Shown one piece after another: positions 57,219 through 64,000 of a DNA stretch of 64,000 nt. The DNA is from Armatimonadota bacterium (GTDB lineage Bacteria; Sysuimicrobiota; Sysuimicrobiia; Sysuimicrobiales; Humicultoraceae), in contig JAVHLY010000013.1 in assembly GCA_031081585.1 (NCBI GenBank), positions 1-64,000 of the forward strand, written 5' to 3'. How positions within the stretch are numbered: position 1 is the first letter of the stretch; the number at the start of each line of letters is the position of its first letter. Both the position numbers and the translations under genes were made by a program. Below the pieces are notes generated by a model, which did not search any database, was not told the DNA's origin, and worked only from the letters and a program-made list of their open reading frames with translations.

Positions 57219-58424
57219 TTACTTCTTCTTCAGCGGCGGCGGGTTGATCCGGAGCGTCTTGACCAGCCGGTTCTGCCCCCACTTCGCCGGGTCGGCCGAC
57301 TCGATGCGGATGACGAAGTAGGTCGCCGGAGTCGGGTCGCCCTTCTCGTCAAAGGTGTAGGTCTGGGTGAGGCCCTTGAAGCCCCGGATCTTGCGCACCT
57401 CGTTGGTGACCTGCAGCCGCGTGGGCTTCTTCCCGCCGGCGGCCTTGACAGCGTTGGCGATGGCCGTCAGGCCGATCCAGCACGACTCGTAGGCCTGGAC
57501 GGCGAAGGGCTCGGGGTCCGCCCCGAAGCGCTTCTTGTAGTCGGCCGCAAACTTGGCCGCCCCCGGGTAGAAGGAAGCCGGGCCCGCCACCGTCGTGTAG
57601 TGCATACCGACGATGGCCTGACCGGCGATCCGCGCCAGGTCGGAGGAGTCCATGCCGTCGGGCCCCAGGAACTTGGCGGTGATACCCTTGGCGCGGGCCT
57701 GCTTGAAGAAGACTCCCGCCTGGTTGTAGATCCCGCCGAAGTAGATCAGCTCCGGCCGGCGGGCGGCGATGGGCGTGAGGATCGGGTCGAAGTTGGCCGT
57801 CTCCTCCGTCCCTTCGAAGCCCAGGATGCGGATCCCGTTCTGGGGGGCGAACTGGCGGAAGAACTCCGCCACGCCCTGGCCGTAGGCGGTCTTGTCGTGG
57901 ATGACGTAGGCGCTCTTGACCTTCAGGTCCTTGCCGGCGAACTCCGCGCCCACGCGGCCCTGGACGTCGTCACGGCCCACCACCCGGGTCACGTTGCGGT
58001 ACCCGCGGTCGGTCACCACCGGGTTGGTGTTGGCCGGCGAGATCATGGCCAGGTCGTTGTCTTTGTAGACCTCGCTGGACGGGATGGCCACGCCGGAGTT
58101 CAGATGGCCCACCACGAGCAGGATGTCGGGGTCGGTGACCAGGTTCTTGGCGTTGGCCACGCCCACGTCCGGCTTGGCCTGGTCGTCGAAGGGCACGAGC
58201 TGCACCCGCCACCCGGGCAGGATCTTGGCGGCCTGCTGCTCGATGCAGAGCTGCGCGCCGTTCTTGATGGCCGTCCCCAGCACGGACTGCCCGCCCGACA
58301 GGGGGCTCTGGGTGGCAATCTTGATGACGTTCTGCTGGGCCCCCACGGGTCCCTGTCCGGCCACCAGGAGCACCAGCATCGTCAGGACGGTCGCCAGCAC
58401 AACCGGGACTCGTCTGATCCGCAT
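57219..58424 (-). CDS. livJ: Branched-chain amino acid ABC transporter substrate-binding protein (second system)
   Basis: 401 residues. Signal peptide (VPVVLATVLTMLVLLVAGQGPVGA) then IKIATQSPLSGGQSVLGTAIKNGAQLCIEQ, VVGHLNSGVAIPSSEVYKDNDLAMISPANTNP (Ser/Thr ligand contacts of LivJ), AYVIHDKTAYGQGVAEFF, and FVQAYESCW-like AVQAYESCWIGL. The GHLNSG and SPANTNP blocks are those of Leu/Ile/Val-type receptors. ATG at 58424 has GGAGGGGAG upstream. The adjacent complete permease/ATPase set makes this the most likely true branched-chain amino-acid importer of the window. Confidence 0.95.
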   Translation of the reverse strand: MRIRRVPVVLATVLTMLVLLVAGQGPVGAQQNVIKIATQSPLSGGQSVLGTAIKNGAQLCIEQQAAKILPGWRVQLVPFDDQAKPDVGVANAKNLVTDPDILLVVGHLNSGVAIPSSEVYKDNDLAMISPANTNPVVTDRGYRNVTRVVGRDDVQGRVGAEFAGKDLKVKSAYVIHDKTAYGQGVAEFFRQFAPQNGIRILGFEGTEETANFDPILTPIAARRPELIYFGGIYNQAGVFFKQARAKGITAKFLGPDGMDSSDLARIAGQAIVGMHYTTVAGPASFYPGAAKFAADYKKRFGADPEPFAVQAYESCWIGLTAIANAVKAAGGKKPTRLQVTNEVRKIRGFKGLTQTYTFDEKGDPTPATYFVIRIESADPAKWGQNRLVKTLRINPPPLKKK

Positions 58425-58593
58425 GCAGCCTCTCCCCTCCTCTCTCCTCATCACGACGTCGTCAACACGTGAGGCTCCCTGCAGAGGCTCCGACCAACCA
58501 CCGTGGTGTGGGCCGCCCCAGCCCCGGCCTCACGGGCCTCCCTCACCTCCTCGTCCAGGGGCCAGACCCTCGGCCCGGCCCCCTGCGTGCCCT

Positions 58594-58602
58594 ACCATAG
58601 CA
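58594..58602 (-). promoter_or_regulatory. Extended -10 promoter candidate for livJ
   Basis: On the minus strand TGC-TATGGT (58594-58602) fits an extended -10 element within an AT-richer stretch (GGATTTTTGC just upstream) that stands out from the GC-rich surroundings. No good -35 is seen at 17 bases. The leader to ATG 58424 would be about 165 bases. Confidence 0.45.
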
Positions 58603-58711
58603 AAAATCCAGGGATACGCAGAACGCGCAACTGAAAGTGTTCGCCGGGTCTCCAGAGCTTCCCTGCTCTCGCCGACGCCTCGCACTGCTGCGGGGCGTGC
58701 CGGCCGGGGCG

Positions 58712-59017
58712 TCAGGAACGCAGGGCCTGGAGCTGGCTCCGGATGTCCCCCAGCTCCTCCGTGATCTCCTGCATGGAGTCCCGCAGGGTCGCCAGGGCCG
58801 GACGGTCGCTGGCCACGCGGCCGTGCGCCATGTCGTCGAGGATCTCGACAACGGCGGCTGTCCGCCGGGTGGCGAACTCCAGCTCCTCCACGATGCCGGC
58901 CAGGCTGGGGGTGGCCCCGGGAGTCCCCGGGCGCCCAGGCGTGATCCCCCGCCCCACCGCCATCCCCAGCAGGAAGGCCACGACCAGCCCCCCTGCCATC
59001 GGCTTTCTGGGATCCAT
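58712..59017 (-). CDS. Small membrane-anchored protein with helical tail, unknown function
   Basis: 101 residues. One N-terminal helix (AGGLVVAFLLGMAVGRGI), then an extracytoplasmic or cytoplasmic helical part (IVEELEFATRRTAAVVEILDDMAHG, LRDSMQEITEELGDIRSQLQAL) likely to form a coiled coil. Not recognised. ATG overlaps the stop of the ornithine-cyclodeaminase-like gene (TGATG), so it is the last gene of the amino-acid catabolic run. Confidence 0.65.
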   Translation of the reverse strand: MDPRKPMAGGLVVAFLLGMAVGRGITPGRPGTPGATPSLAGIVEELEFATRRTAAVVEILDDMAHGRVASDRPALATLRDSMQEITEELGDIRSQLQALRS

Positions 59018-60018
59018 CAGGACTCACCCCCGGAGCCCTCGAGCTCCACCTCCCACCCTACGGCATCGGAGGCGGCGCGCCGAAGGGCTTCCGCCCCCAC
59101 CACCACGTCCAGGACGGCCGTTCCCACCGATTTGAAGAGCGTGATCTCCTCCGGCCGGGTGCGCCCGGGCCGCACCCCCGTGGCGACCTCACCGAGCTCG
59201 GCGTGGATGCGCTCCGGGGCGAAGTGCCCCTCGGCGATGGCCAGGAGCAGGTCTCCCGCCTCGGCCAGGGCGGCTGCGCGCGACTCCACGACCACCGCAG
59301 CCCGCGCCACCAGCGCTCCGTCCACCTCGCGGGTCTGGGGGGTGAAGGCGCCCACCGCTGTCACGTGGCACCCGGGCGCCACCGCCCCGGTGGGGACGAC
59401 CGGCGTGGGGCTGGTGGTGGCGGTGATGACCAGGTCGGCGCCGCGCACCGCCAGCTCGGGGGACGCCGCGGCCAGGATGGTCGCCCCGCCGGTCCAGGGC
59501 TGGGCGGCCGCCCAGCGGACGAAGGCCGCCGTGCGCTCGGGGTTACGGCCGACCACGCGCACCTGGGTGAGCGGGCGGACGGCGAAGGCCGCCTCCAGCT
59601 GCGTGCGCGCCTGGGCGCCGGTGCCGAAGAGGGCGGCGATGTGACTGTCGGGCCGGGCCAGCAGGCGTGCGGCCAGGCCCCCCGCTGCGCCGGTCCGCAA
59701 CGCGGTGAGGCTCGCCCCCTCCAGGAGGCCGAGCGGCCGCCCAGTGGCGGCGTCCTGGATGAGGACCAGCGCGGTGATCGTGGGCAGCCCCCGGGAGGGG
59801 TTCTCCGGGAAGACCGTCACGGCTTTCACACCCAGAGCGCCCAGCGGCGGGACCAGGGCGGGCATGTAGAGGGCCGTCCCGCCGTCCGCGGCCAGGTGGA
59901 GCCGGGGCGGCACGAGCGCCCGCCCGGCCGAGAGGTGGATGAGGGCCTCCCGGACGAGCTCGATGGCGTCCGCCATGGGCACCAGACGCCGCAGGTCCGC
60001 AGCCGTGAGGAGGCGCAC
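59017..60018 (-). CDS. Ornithine cyclodeaminase / mu-crystallin family protein
   Basis: 333 residues. RLHLAADGGTALYMPALVP, GVKAVTVFPENPSRGLPT, EGASLTALRTGAAGGLAA, the NAD-binding FGTGAQARTQLEAAFAVRPL, DLVITATTSPTPVV, GAFTPQTREVD. Family members include ornithine cyclodeaminase (ornithine to proline), alanine dehydrogenase and Delta1-pyrroline-2-carboxylate reductase. The proline dehydrogenase gene 2 bases upstream favours a role feeding or recycling proline, but the exact reaction is inferred. GTG at 60018 starts it. Confidence 0.87.
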   Translation of the reverse strand: MRLLTAADLRRLVPMADAIELVREALIHLSAGRALVPPRLHLAADGGTALYMPALVPPLGALGVKAVTVFPENPSRGLPTITALVLIQDAATGRPLGLLEGASLTALRTGAAGGLAARLLARPDSHIAALFGTGAQARTQLEAAFAVRPLTQVRVVGRNPERTAAFVRWAAAQPWTGGATILAAASPELAVRGADLVITATTSPTPVVPTGAVAPGCHVTAVGAFTPQTREVDGALVARAAVVVESRAAALAEAGDLLLAIAEGHFAPERIHAELGEVATGVRPGRTRPEEITLFKSVGTAVLDVVVGAEALRRAASDAVGWEVELEGSGGES

Positions 60019-60020
60019 CC

Positions 60021-60977
60021 CTACCCGCCCGGCGCCGCCGCCCGGGGGCGGGGGCCGCGCTCGGCCACCAGCGCCCGCAGCAGGAAGAGGACGTTCGCCG
60101 GCCGCTCCGCCAGGCGGCGCATGAAGTAGGGGTACCACTGCTCGCCGAAGGGGACGTAGACCCGCACGTGGTAGCCCTCCTGGGCCAGGCGCCGCTGCAG
60201 GTCGCGCCGCACCCCGTAGACCATCTGGAACTCGAAGCGGTCCCGCCCGATCCCCTCGCGCGCGGCCAGCGCCTTGGCGTGGGCGATCAGGCGCTCGTCG
60301 TGGGTGGCGATGGCCGGGTAGTGGCCGCCGCGCAGCAGCGCCTCCATGAGGCGCCGGTAGTTCTCGTCCACGTCGGCCTTGCGCGGGTAGGCCACGCTGG
60401 GGGGCTCCAGGTAGGCCCCCTTCACCAGGCGCACCCGCGCCCCCAGGTCGATGAGCCGCTGGACGTCGGCGGCGCTGCGGTACAGGTAGGCCTGGATGAC
60501 CACGCCCACGTTGCGGTAGCCGGCGTCCCACAGGTGCCGCCAGAGGCGCAGCGTCGGCTCCACCAGCGGGGACTCCTCCATGTCGATGCGCACGAAGGTC
60601 TCCTGCCGCCGCGCCGCGTCCACCACGCGGCGGAGCCGCTCCTCCGCCGCGCCCTCGTCCATCGTCGCCCCGAGCTGGGAGAGCTTCACCGACAGGTTGC
60701 AGTCGAGCCCCTCCCGCCGGATCGTCTCCAGGATGGTGACGTACATGTCGGCGGCGTGCTCGGCCTCCGCCGCGCTGGTGGTCTTCTCGCCCAGGTAGTT
60801 CAGGCTGGCGTGCAGGCCGGCGAGGTTGAGTTCCCGCACCGCCGCCACCGCCTCCGCCAGCGTCTCCCCGGCCACGAAGCGGCGGGCGGCGCGGCGCGCC
60901 CAGGGGTGGTGCAGGACGAGGTCCTGGGCCCGGGCACTCTCGGAGAGGGCGATGAAGGCGCGCCGCAGCCACCCCAT
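60021..60977 (-). CDS. Proline dehydrogenase (monofunctional)
   Basis: 318 residues, the short PutB/FadM-like form. TIM-barrel FAD enzyme with NLSVKLSQLGATMDEG, FVRIDMEESPLVEPTLRLWR, VVIQAYLYRS, RLVKGAYLEPPSVAYPRKADVDENYRRLMEALL, FEFQMVYGVRRDLQRRLA and VRVYVPFGEQWYPYFMRRLAERPAN. It oxidises proline to pyrroline-5-carboxylate and passes electrons to the respiratory chain. No P5C dehydrogenase is in the window. It is 24 bases downstream of the glutamate dehydrogenase gene. Confidence 0.94.
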   Translation of the reverse strand: MGWLRRAFIALSESARAQDLVLHHPWARRAARRFVAGETLAEAVAAVRELNLAGLHASLNYLGEKTTSAAEAEHAADMYVTILETIRREGLDCNLSVKLSQLGATMDEGAAEERLRRVVDAARRQETFVRIDMEESPLVEPTLRLWRHLWDAGYRNVGVVIQAYLYRSAADVQRLIDLGARVRLVKGAYLEPPSVAYPRKADVDENYRRLMEALLRGGHYPAIATHDERLIAHAKALAAREGIGRDRFEFQMVYGVRRDLQRRLAQEGYHVRVYVPFGEQWYPYFMRRLAERPANVLFLLRALVAERGPRPRAAAPGG

Positions 60978-61001
60978 CGGGTCCCTGCCGCCGTCCGCGC
61001 C

Positions 61002-62273
61002 TCAGGGGTAGATGCCGCGCAGGTAGAGCGCGTCGGCGACCCGCCCGATGGCCCGGATGAGCGCTCCCACGCGCAGGCGCACCCGGTACTCCTCCGCGGT
61101 CTGCCAGACGCGGTGGAAGGCCCGCACCAGCGTGCGCTCGAGGTTCTGGTTGACCTCCTCCTCGGTCCAGAAGAACTGCTGCAGCCCCTGCACCCACTCG
61201 AAGTAGGAGACGATCACCCCGCCGGCGTTGGCCAGGATGTCGGGGATGACCGGAATCCCCCGCTCGGCGAAGACCTGGTCCGCGTCCGGCGTCAGCGGCC
61301 CGTTGGCCCCCTCGACGATCATGCGCGTGCGGATCCGCGGGGCGTTCTCCCCGTGGACCTGCGCCTCCAGGGCGCTGGGGATGAGGATGTCGCAGGGCAA
61401 CTCCAGCAACTCCTCGTTGGTCACGCGGTCGGCGCCGGGGAAGCCCACCACCGACCCCGTGGCCTCCTTGTGGCGCAGCACCGCGCGCGGGTCCAGGCCC
61501 TTCGGGTTGAAGATCCCCCCGCGGCTGTCGCTGACGGCGATGACGCGGCAGCCGATGTCGTGCAGCAGGTAGGCGGCGATGGAGCCCACGTTGCCGTAGC
61601 CCTGGACCACCACCGTCGCCCCCTCCAGGGGCATGCCCAGGCGCCGCGCCGTCTCGCGCACGCAGATGGTCACCCCGCGCCCCGTGGCCTCCACGCGCCC
61701 GTAGGAGCCGCCGATCTCGATGGGCTTGCCGGTGACCACCGAGGGGGCGGAGTAGCCGCGGTGCATGCTGTAGGTGTCCATGATCCAGGCCATCACCTGG
61801 GGGTTGGTGCCCACGTCGGGGGCGGGGATGTCCCCCTCCGGGCTCATGAGCACGCTGATCTCTGTGGCGTAGCGCCGCGTCAGGTGCTCCAGCTCGTCCT
61901 GGGAGAGGGCCTTGGGGTCGACGACCACCCCGCCCTTGGCGCCGCCGTAGGGCAGGCCGACCACCGCGCACTTCCAGGTCATCCACATGGCCAGCGCGCG
62001 GATCTCGTTGAGGGTGACGTCCGGGTGGTAGCGGATGCCGCCCTTGGTGGGCCCGAGCACCGTGCTGTGGTGGACGCGGTGTCCGGTGAAGACGCGCACG
62101 GAGCCGTCGTCCATCTTCACCGGGAAGTTCACAGTGAGCTCCCGCTTGGGGTAGGCCAGGAAGTCGCGGATGCCTCGCTTGAGGGGGAGGTGGTCTGCCG
62201 CCTCGTTGAACTGGCGCAGCGCCATCTGCCAGGGATCCTCTTTCGGGGCGATCACGACCGCCTGTGCGCTCAT
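61002..62273 (-). CDS. gdhA: Glutamate dehydrogenase (Glu/Leu/Phe/Val dehydrogenase family)
   Basis: 423 residues. [43 protein letters not shown] (catalytic Lys residues), [29 protein letters not shown](P)-binding [19 protein letters not shown], and [18 protein letters not shown]. It interconverts glutamate and 2-oxoglutarate with ammonia. ATG at 62273 has GAGGAGG six bases upstream. With proline dehydrogenase and the cyclodeaminase-like protein it could take ornithine and proline to 2-oxoglutarate. Confidence 0.95.
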   Translation of the reverse strand: MSAQAVVIAPKEDPWQMALRQFNEAADHLPLKRGIRDFLAYPKRELTVNFPVKMDDGSVRVFTGHRVHHSTVLGPTKGGIRYHPDVTLNEIRALAMWMTWKCAVVGLPYGGAKGGVVVDPKALSQDELEHLTRRYATEISVLMSPEGDIPAPDVGTNPQVMAWIMDTYSMHRGYSAPSVVTGKPIEIGGSYGRVEATGRGVTICVRETARRLGMPLEGATVVVQGYGNVGSIAAYLLHDIGCRVIAVSDSRGGIFNPKGLDPRAVLRHKEATGSVVGFPGADRVTNEELLELPCDILIPSALEAQVHGENAPRIRTRMIVEGANGPLTPDADQVFAERGIPVIPDILANAGGVIVSYFEWVQGLQQFFWTEEEVNQNLERTLVRAFHRVWQTAEEYRVRLRVGALIRAIGRVADALYLRGIYP

Positions 62274-62390
62274 AGGCCTCCTCCTCGCGCCGCCCGCCGG
62301 ACGGGACGGCAACCCGGGGTAGGGAATGGGTGTGTTCAGACCCTTCGGCCCGCTGCCGCCCGCCCCCTGCGCGCCACCCCGCACGCCGCC

Positions 62391-63392
62391 CTACCGCACC
62401 AGCCACGAGACCGGCACCAGCACCACCCCCGCCGCGTCGAAGGCGGGGAGCAGGGTGCGCACCACGTCCGCGGTGACGCGCTGGACGTGGCCGATGCCGA
62501 TGGCCTCCCCGCGCGCCAGGGCCACGTCGAGCAGGTGGCGCACCTGGGCGGCGATCGCCTCCGGGTCCTCCGCGTTGTCGAGGAAGACGGTCCGCTCCGC
62601 CGCGGGGACGCCGGCGGCCCGGGCCAGCGGGACCGCCACCGAGGCCGGGGTGGTGCGGCTGTCCACGAAGAACAGCCCCCGCGAGCGCGCCACGTGGAGC
62701 ACCGCGCGCATGACCCGCGGGTCCGCCGTCGCCCGCGACCCCATGTGCCCGCTGATCCCCACCGCGCCCGGGACGCTGGCCAGCGCCGACTCGACCTCCC
62801 GGACGATGGCCTCCTCACCCATGGCGGTGGTCACGCCGTGTGGGCCCAGCCGACGCGCGGGGTCCTCGGCTTCCAGGGGCAGGTGCAGCAGCACCTCCAG
62901 GCCCGCCGCCCGCGCCCGCTCGGCCACGGCCCTGGAGGCGGGCAGGCCCGGCAGGACCGCCACCGTCACCGGGCGCCCCAGGGCCAGGATGGGGTCGAGC
63001 TGGGCGAGCTGCCCTCCGGCGTCGTCGAAGACGATGGCCACGCGCGCCTGCGGCGGAGATCCCGTGGGCGCGGTGTCCGGGAGGGCAGGGGCGCGGCCGG
63101 GCCGGAGCCGGGCGGGCGTAGGCCGCGGCCGCTCGGGCCGTCGGGACCCAGCGGAGGGTCCGGCCCCGGGCACCCGGGGCGACGGGCGGGGCGAAGGCGA
63201 CAGCGCGGCAGGCCGGGTGCCGCCCGGCGGGTAGGGCGGCAGGGCGCCCGCCCCCAGCCCCAGCCAGTAACCCACCGCCCCGCCGACCACCAGCAGGAGC
63301 GACGCCAGCACCGCCACGGCCCAGGCGGCGCTGCCGGCGTGTGGGAGGGCATGCGGCCGGTCGGCCCTTCCGGACCGGGGGCCGGCCCTCAC
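62391..63392 (-). CDS. Divergent polysaccharide deacetylase family protein (YibQ-like)
   Basis: 333 residues. One N-terminal helix (AAWAVAVLASLLLVVGGAVGYWLGLG), a Pro/Arg-rich linker (about 50-115), then the domain (about 115-330): VAIVFDDAGGQLAQLDPILALGRPVTVAVLPGLPAS, EVLLHLPLEAED, GISGHMGSRATADPRVM, LFFVDSRTT. The FDDxG, HxPxE and GHMGSR blocks match the divergent polysaccharide deacetylase family of unknown substrate. Often found beside S41 C-terminal proteases, as here (4-base overlap). Confidence 0.9.
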   Translation of the reverse strand: MRAGPRSGRADRPHALPHAGSAAWAVAVLASLLLVVGGAVGYWLGLGAGALPPYPPGGTRPAALSPSPRPSPRVPGAGPSAGSRRPERPRPTPARLRPGRAPALPDTAPTGSPPQARVAIVFDDAGGQLAQLDPILALGRPVTVAVLPGLPASRAVAERARAAGLEVLLHLPLEAEDPARRLGPHGVTTAMGEEAIVREVESALASVPGAVGISGHMGSRATADPRVMRAVLHVARSRGLFFVDSRTTPASVAVPLARAAGVPAAERTVFLDNAEDPEAIAAQVRHLLDVALARGEAIGIGHVQRVTADVVRTLLPAFDAAGVVLVPVSWLVR

Positions 63393-64000
63393 GGCGACAG
63401 ACGCCGGCGCAGGACCTCGAAGGCGCGGGCGAACTGCTCCGCCTCAATGCGGGCCACCTCGGCCTCGCTGCGCCCTTCCTGCCGCGCGCCCGCCACCAGG
63501 GTCGGCGTGATCCCCGTCCCGTGGATGTCGTGGCCGTCCGGCGTCAGGTACTTGCCGCTCGTGATGGTGGCCCCTGCTCCCCCCGGCAGGGAGACCACGC
63601 TCTGGATGACCCCCTTGCCGAAGGTGCGCAGGCCCACGAGCGGGGCCACGTCGTGGTCCCGCAGGGCGCCGGCCAGGATCTCGCCGGCGCTGGCGGTGAA
63701 CTCGTTCACCAGGACGACCGCCGGCAGGGTGACCTTGGGCCCGCGGGTGGCCCGCTGGGTCTGTCGCCGCCCCTGCCGGTCCACGGTGTGGACGATGGGC
63801 TGCCCGGCCGGCACGAAGCGGTCGGCCACCTCGACGGCGACATCGAGCAATCCCCCGCCGTTGTTGCGCAGGTCGAGCAGCAGCCCGCGCGCGCCCGCCG
63901 CCCGGGCCGCCTCCACCGCTCGCGCGAACTCGCGGGCCGTGGTCTCGTTGAAGAGCAGGATGCGCACGTAGGCCACGCGCGTCGCCCGCAGCGCGGCGCG
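63389..64000 (-). CDS. S41-family C-terminal processing peptidase (3' part; 5' end outside the window)
   Basis: The frame stays open to the right edge, so only the C-terminal part, about 203 residues, is seen. RGLLLDLRNNGGGLLDVAVEVADRF, VLVNEFTASAGEILAGALRDH with the catalytic Ser, and the Lys in RTFGKGVIQSVVSLPGGAG, then ITSGKYLTPDGHDIHGTGITP. This is the CtpA/CtpB catalytic core; the PDZ domain and signal peptide would lie further right. These proteases trim envelope proteins and act in regulation or cell-wall turnover. A GTG at 63976 is internal and not the true start. Confidence 0.93.
   Translation of the reverse strand, partial: RAALRATRVAYVRILLFNETTAREFARAVEAARAAGARGLLLDLRNNGGGLLDVAVEVADRFVPAGQPIVHTVDRQGRRQTQRATRGPKVTLPAVVLVNEFTASAGEILAGALRDHDVAPLVGLRTFGKGVIQSVVSLPGGAGATITSGKYLTPDGHDIHGTGITPTLVAGARQEGRSEAEVARIEAEQFARAFEVLRRRLSP

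Noticed and set aside
1-64000. CRISPR arrays, insertion sequences, prophage genes, rRNA operons
   Set aside because: No regular direct-repeat array, transposase, phage structural gene or rRNA sequence was seen in the window.

Overview
The window is 64 kb of very GC-rich, densely packed bacterial chromosome. It shows GTG, TTG and probably CTG starts, stop/start overlaps of 1-4 bases at many gene junctions, and few gaps over 300 bases. The order alaS-ruvX-DUF1292(yrzB)-mltG-yqeG and a classical leucine T-box are Bacillota-like traits. The GC content and the many branched-chain-amino-acid-type (Liv) ABC genes instead suggest one of the high-GC uncultured terrabacterial lineages (Sysuimicrobiota/CSP1-3-like). 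That placement is inference from gene order and content; no 16S rRNA gene is present.

Layout, left to right. 1-4.8 kb (minus strand): start of a TAXI-type TRAP binding protein, a Liv-type binding lipoprotein preceded by a GEMM (c-di-GMP-I) riboswitch, a TPR/SLT lytic transglycosylase, a Roadblock protein and a membrane GAF-HD-GYP protein. 4.9-12.2 kb (minus): yqeG, mltG, DUF1292 and ruvX sharing one open frame, alaS, a class III aminotransferase, a Nudix hydrolase and rpsU. 12.3-24.7 kb: a Liv-type uptake system tied to acyl-CoA chemistry (PaaK-like ligase; livG-acyl-CoA synthetase-livH-livM on plus; livF and binding protein on minus). It is interrupted by a glycosyltransferase/glycogen-debranching pair and a VapBC-like toxin-antitoxin module. 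24.8-29.2 kb: an exported glycosidase-like protein with a VanZ-like protein, then a plus-strand polyamine operon (pyruvoyl arginine decarboxylase, spermidine synthase, agmatinase). 29.2-33.9 kb (minus): ECF sigma factor, anti-sigma factor, RseB-like protein, DUF5666-like protein and M19 dipeptidase, with comEA upstream. 33.9-38.4 kb (minus): T-box-controlled ilvE-leuS followed by a decayed second leuS. 38.7-41.7 kb: an accessory-looking stretch of exported glycosidase-like genes, broken ORFs and a ThiF-like gene, next to tRNA-Ala(GGC). 41.8-49.5 kb (minus): a second HD-GYP protein, moeA-moaC-mog, kbl, pckA and tdh. 49.7-53.1 kb (plus): two small membrane or exported proteins and a PhoB/PhoR-like two-component pair. 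53.2-58.6 kb (minus): a complete second Liv operon. 58.7-64 kb (minus): small membrane protein, ornithine-cyclodeaminase-like enzyme, proline dehydrogenase, glutamate dehydrogenase, divergent polysaccharide deacetylase and a partial S41 protease.

The genes suggest a heterotroph living on amino acids and organic acids. Two Liv systems plus TAXI import substrates. Tdh/Kbl, proline dehydrogenase, glutamate dehydrogenase and aminotransferases break down amino acids, and PEP carboxykinase supports gluconeogenesis. Two HD-GYP genes and one GEMM riboswitch indicate cyclic-di-GMP signalling, possibly controlling solute capture. The most unusual items are a leuS relic that keeps both ends of the gene but has lost its middle, the RuvX/DUF1292 shared frame, and the riboswitch in front of a solute-binding lipoprotein.
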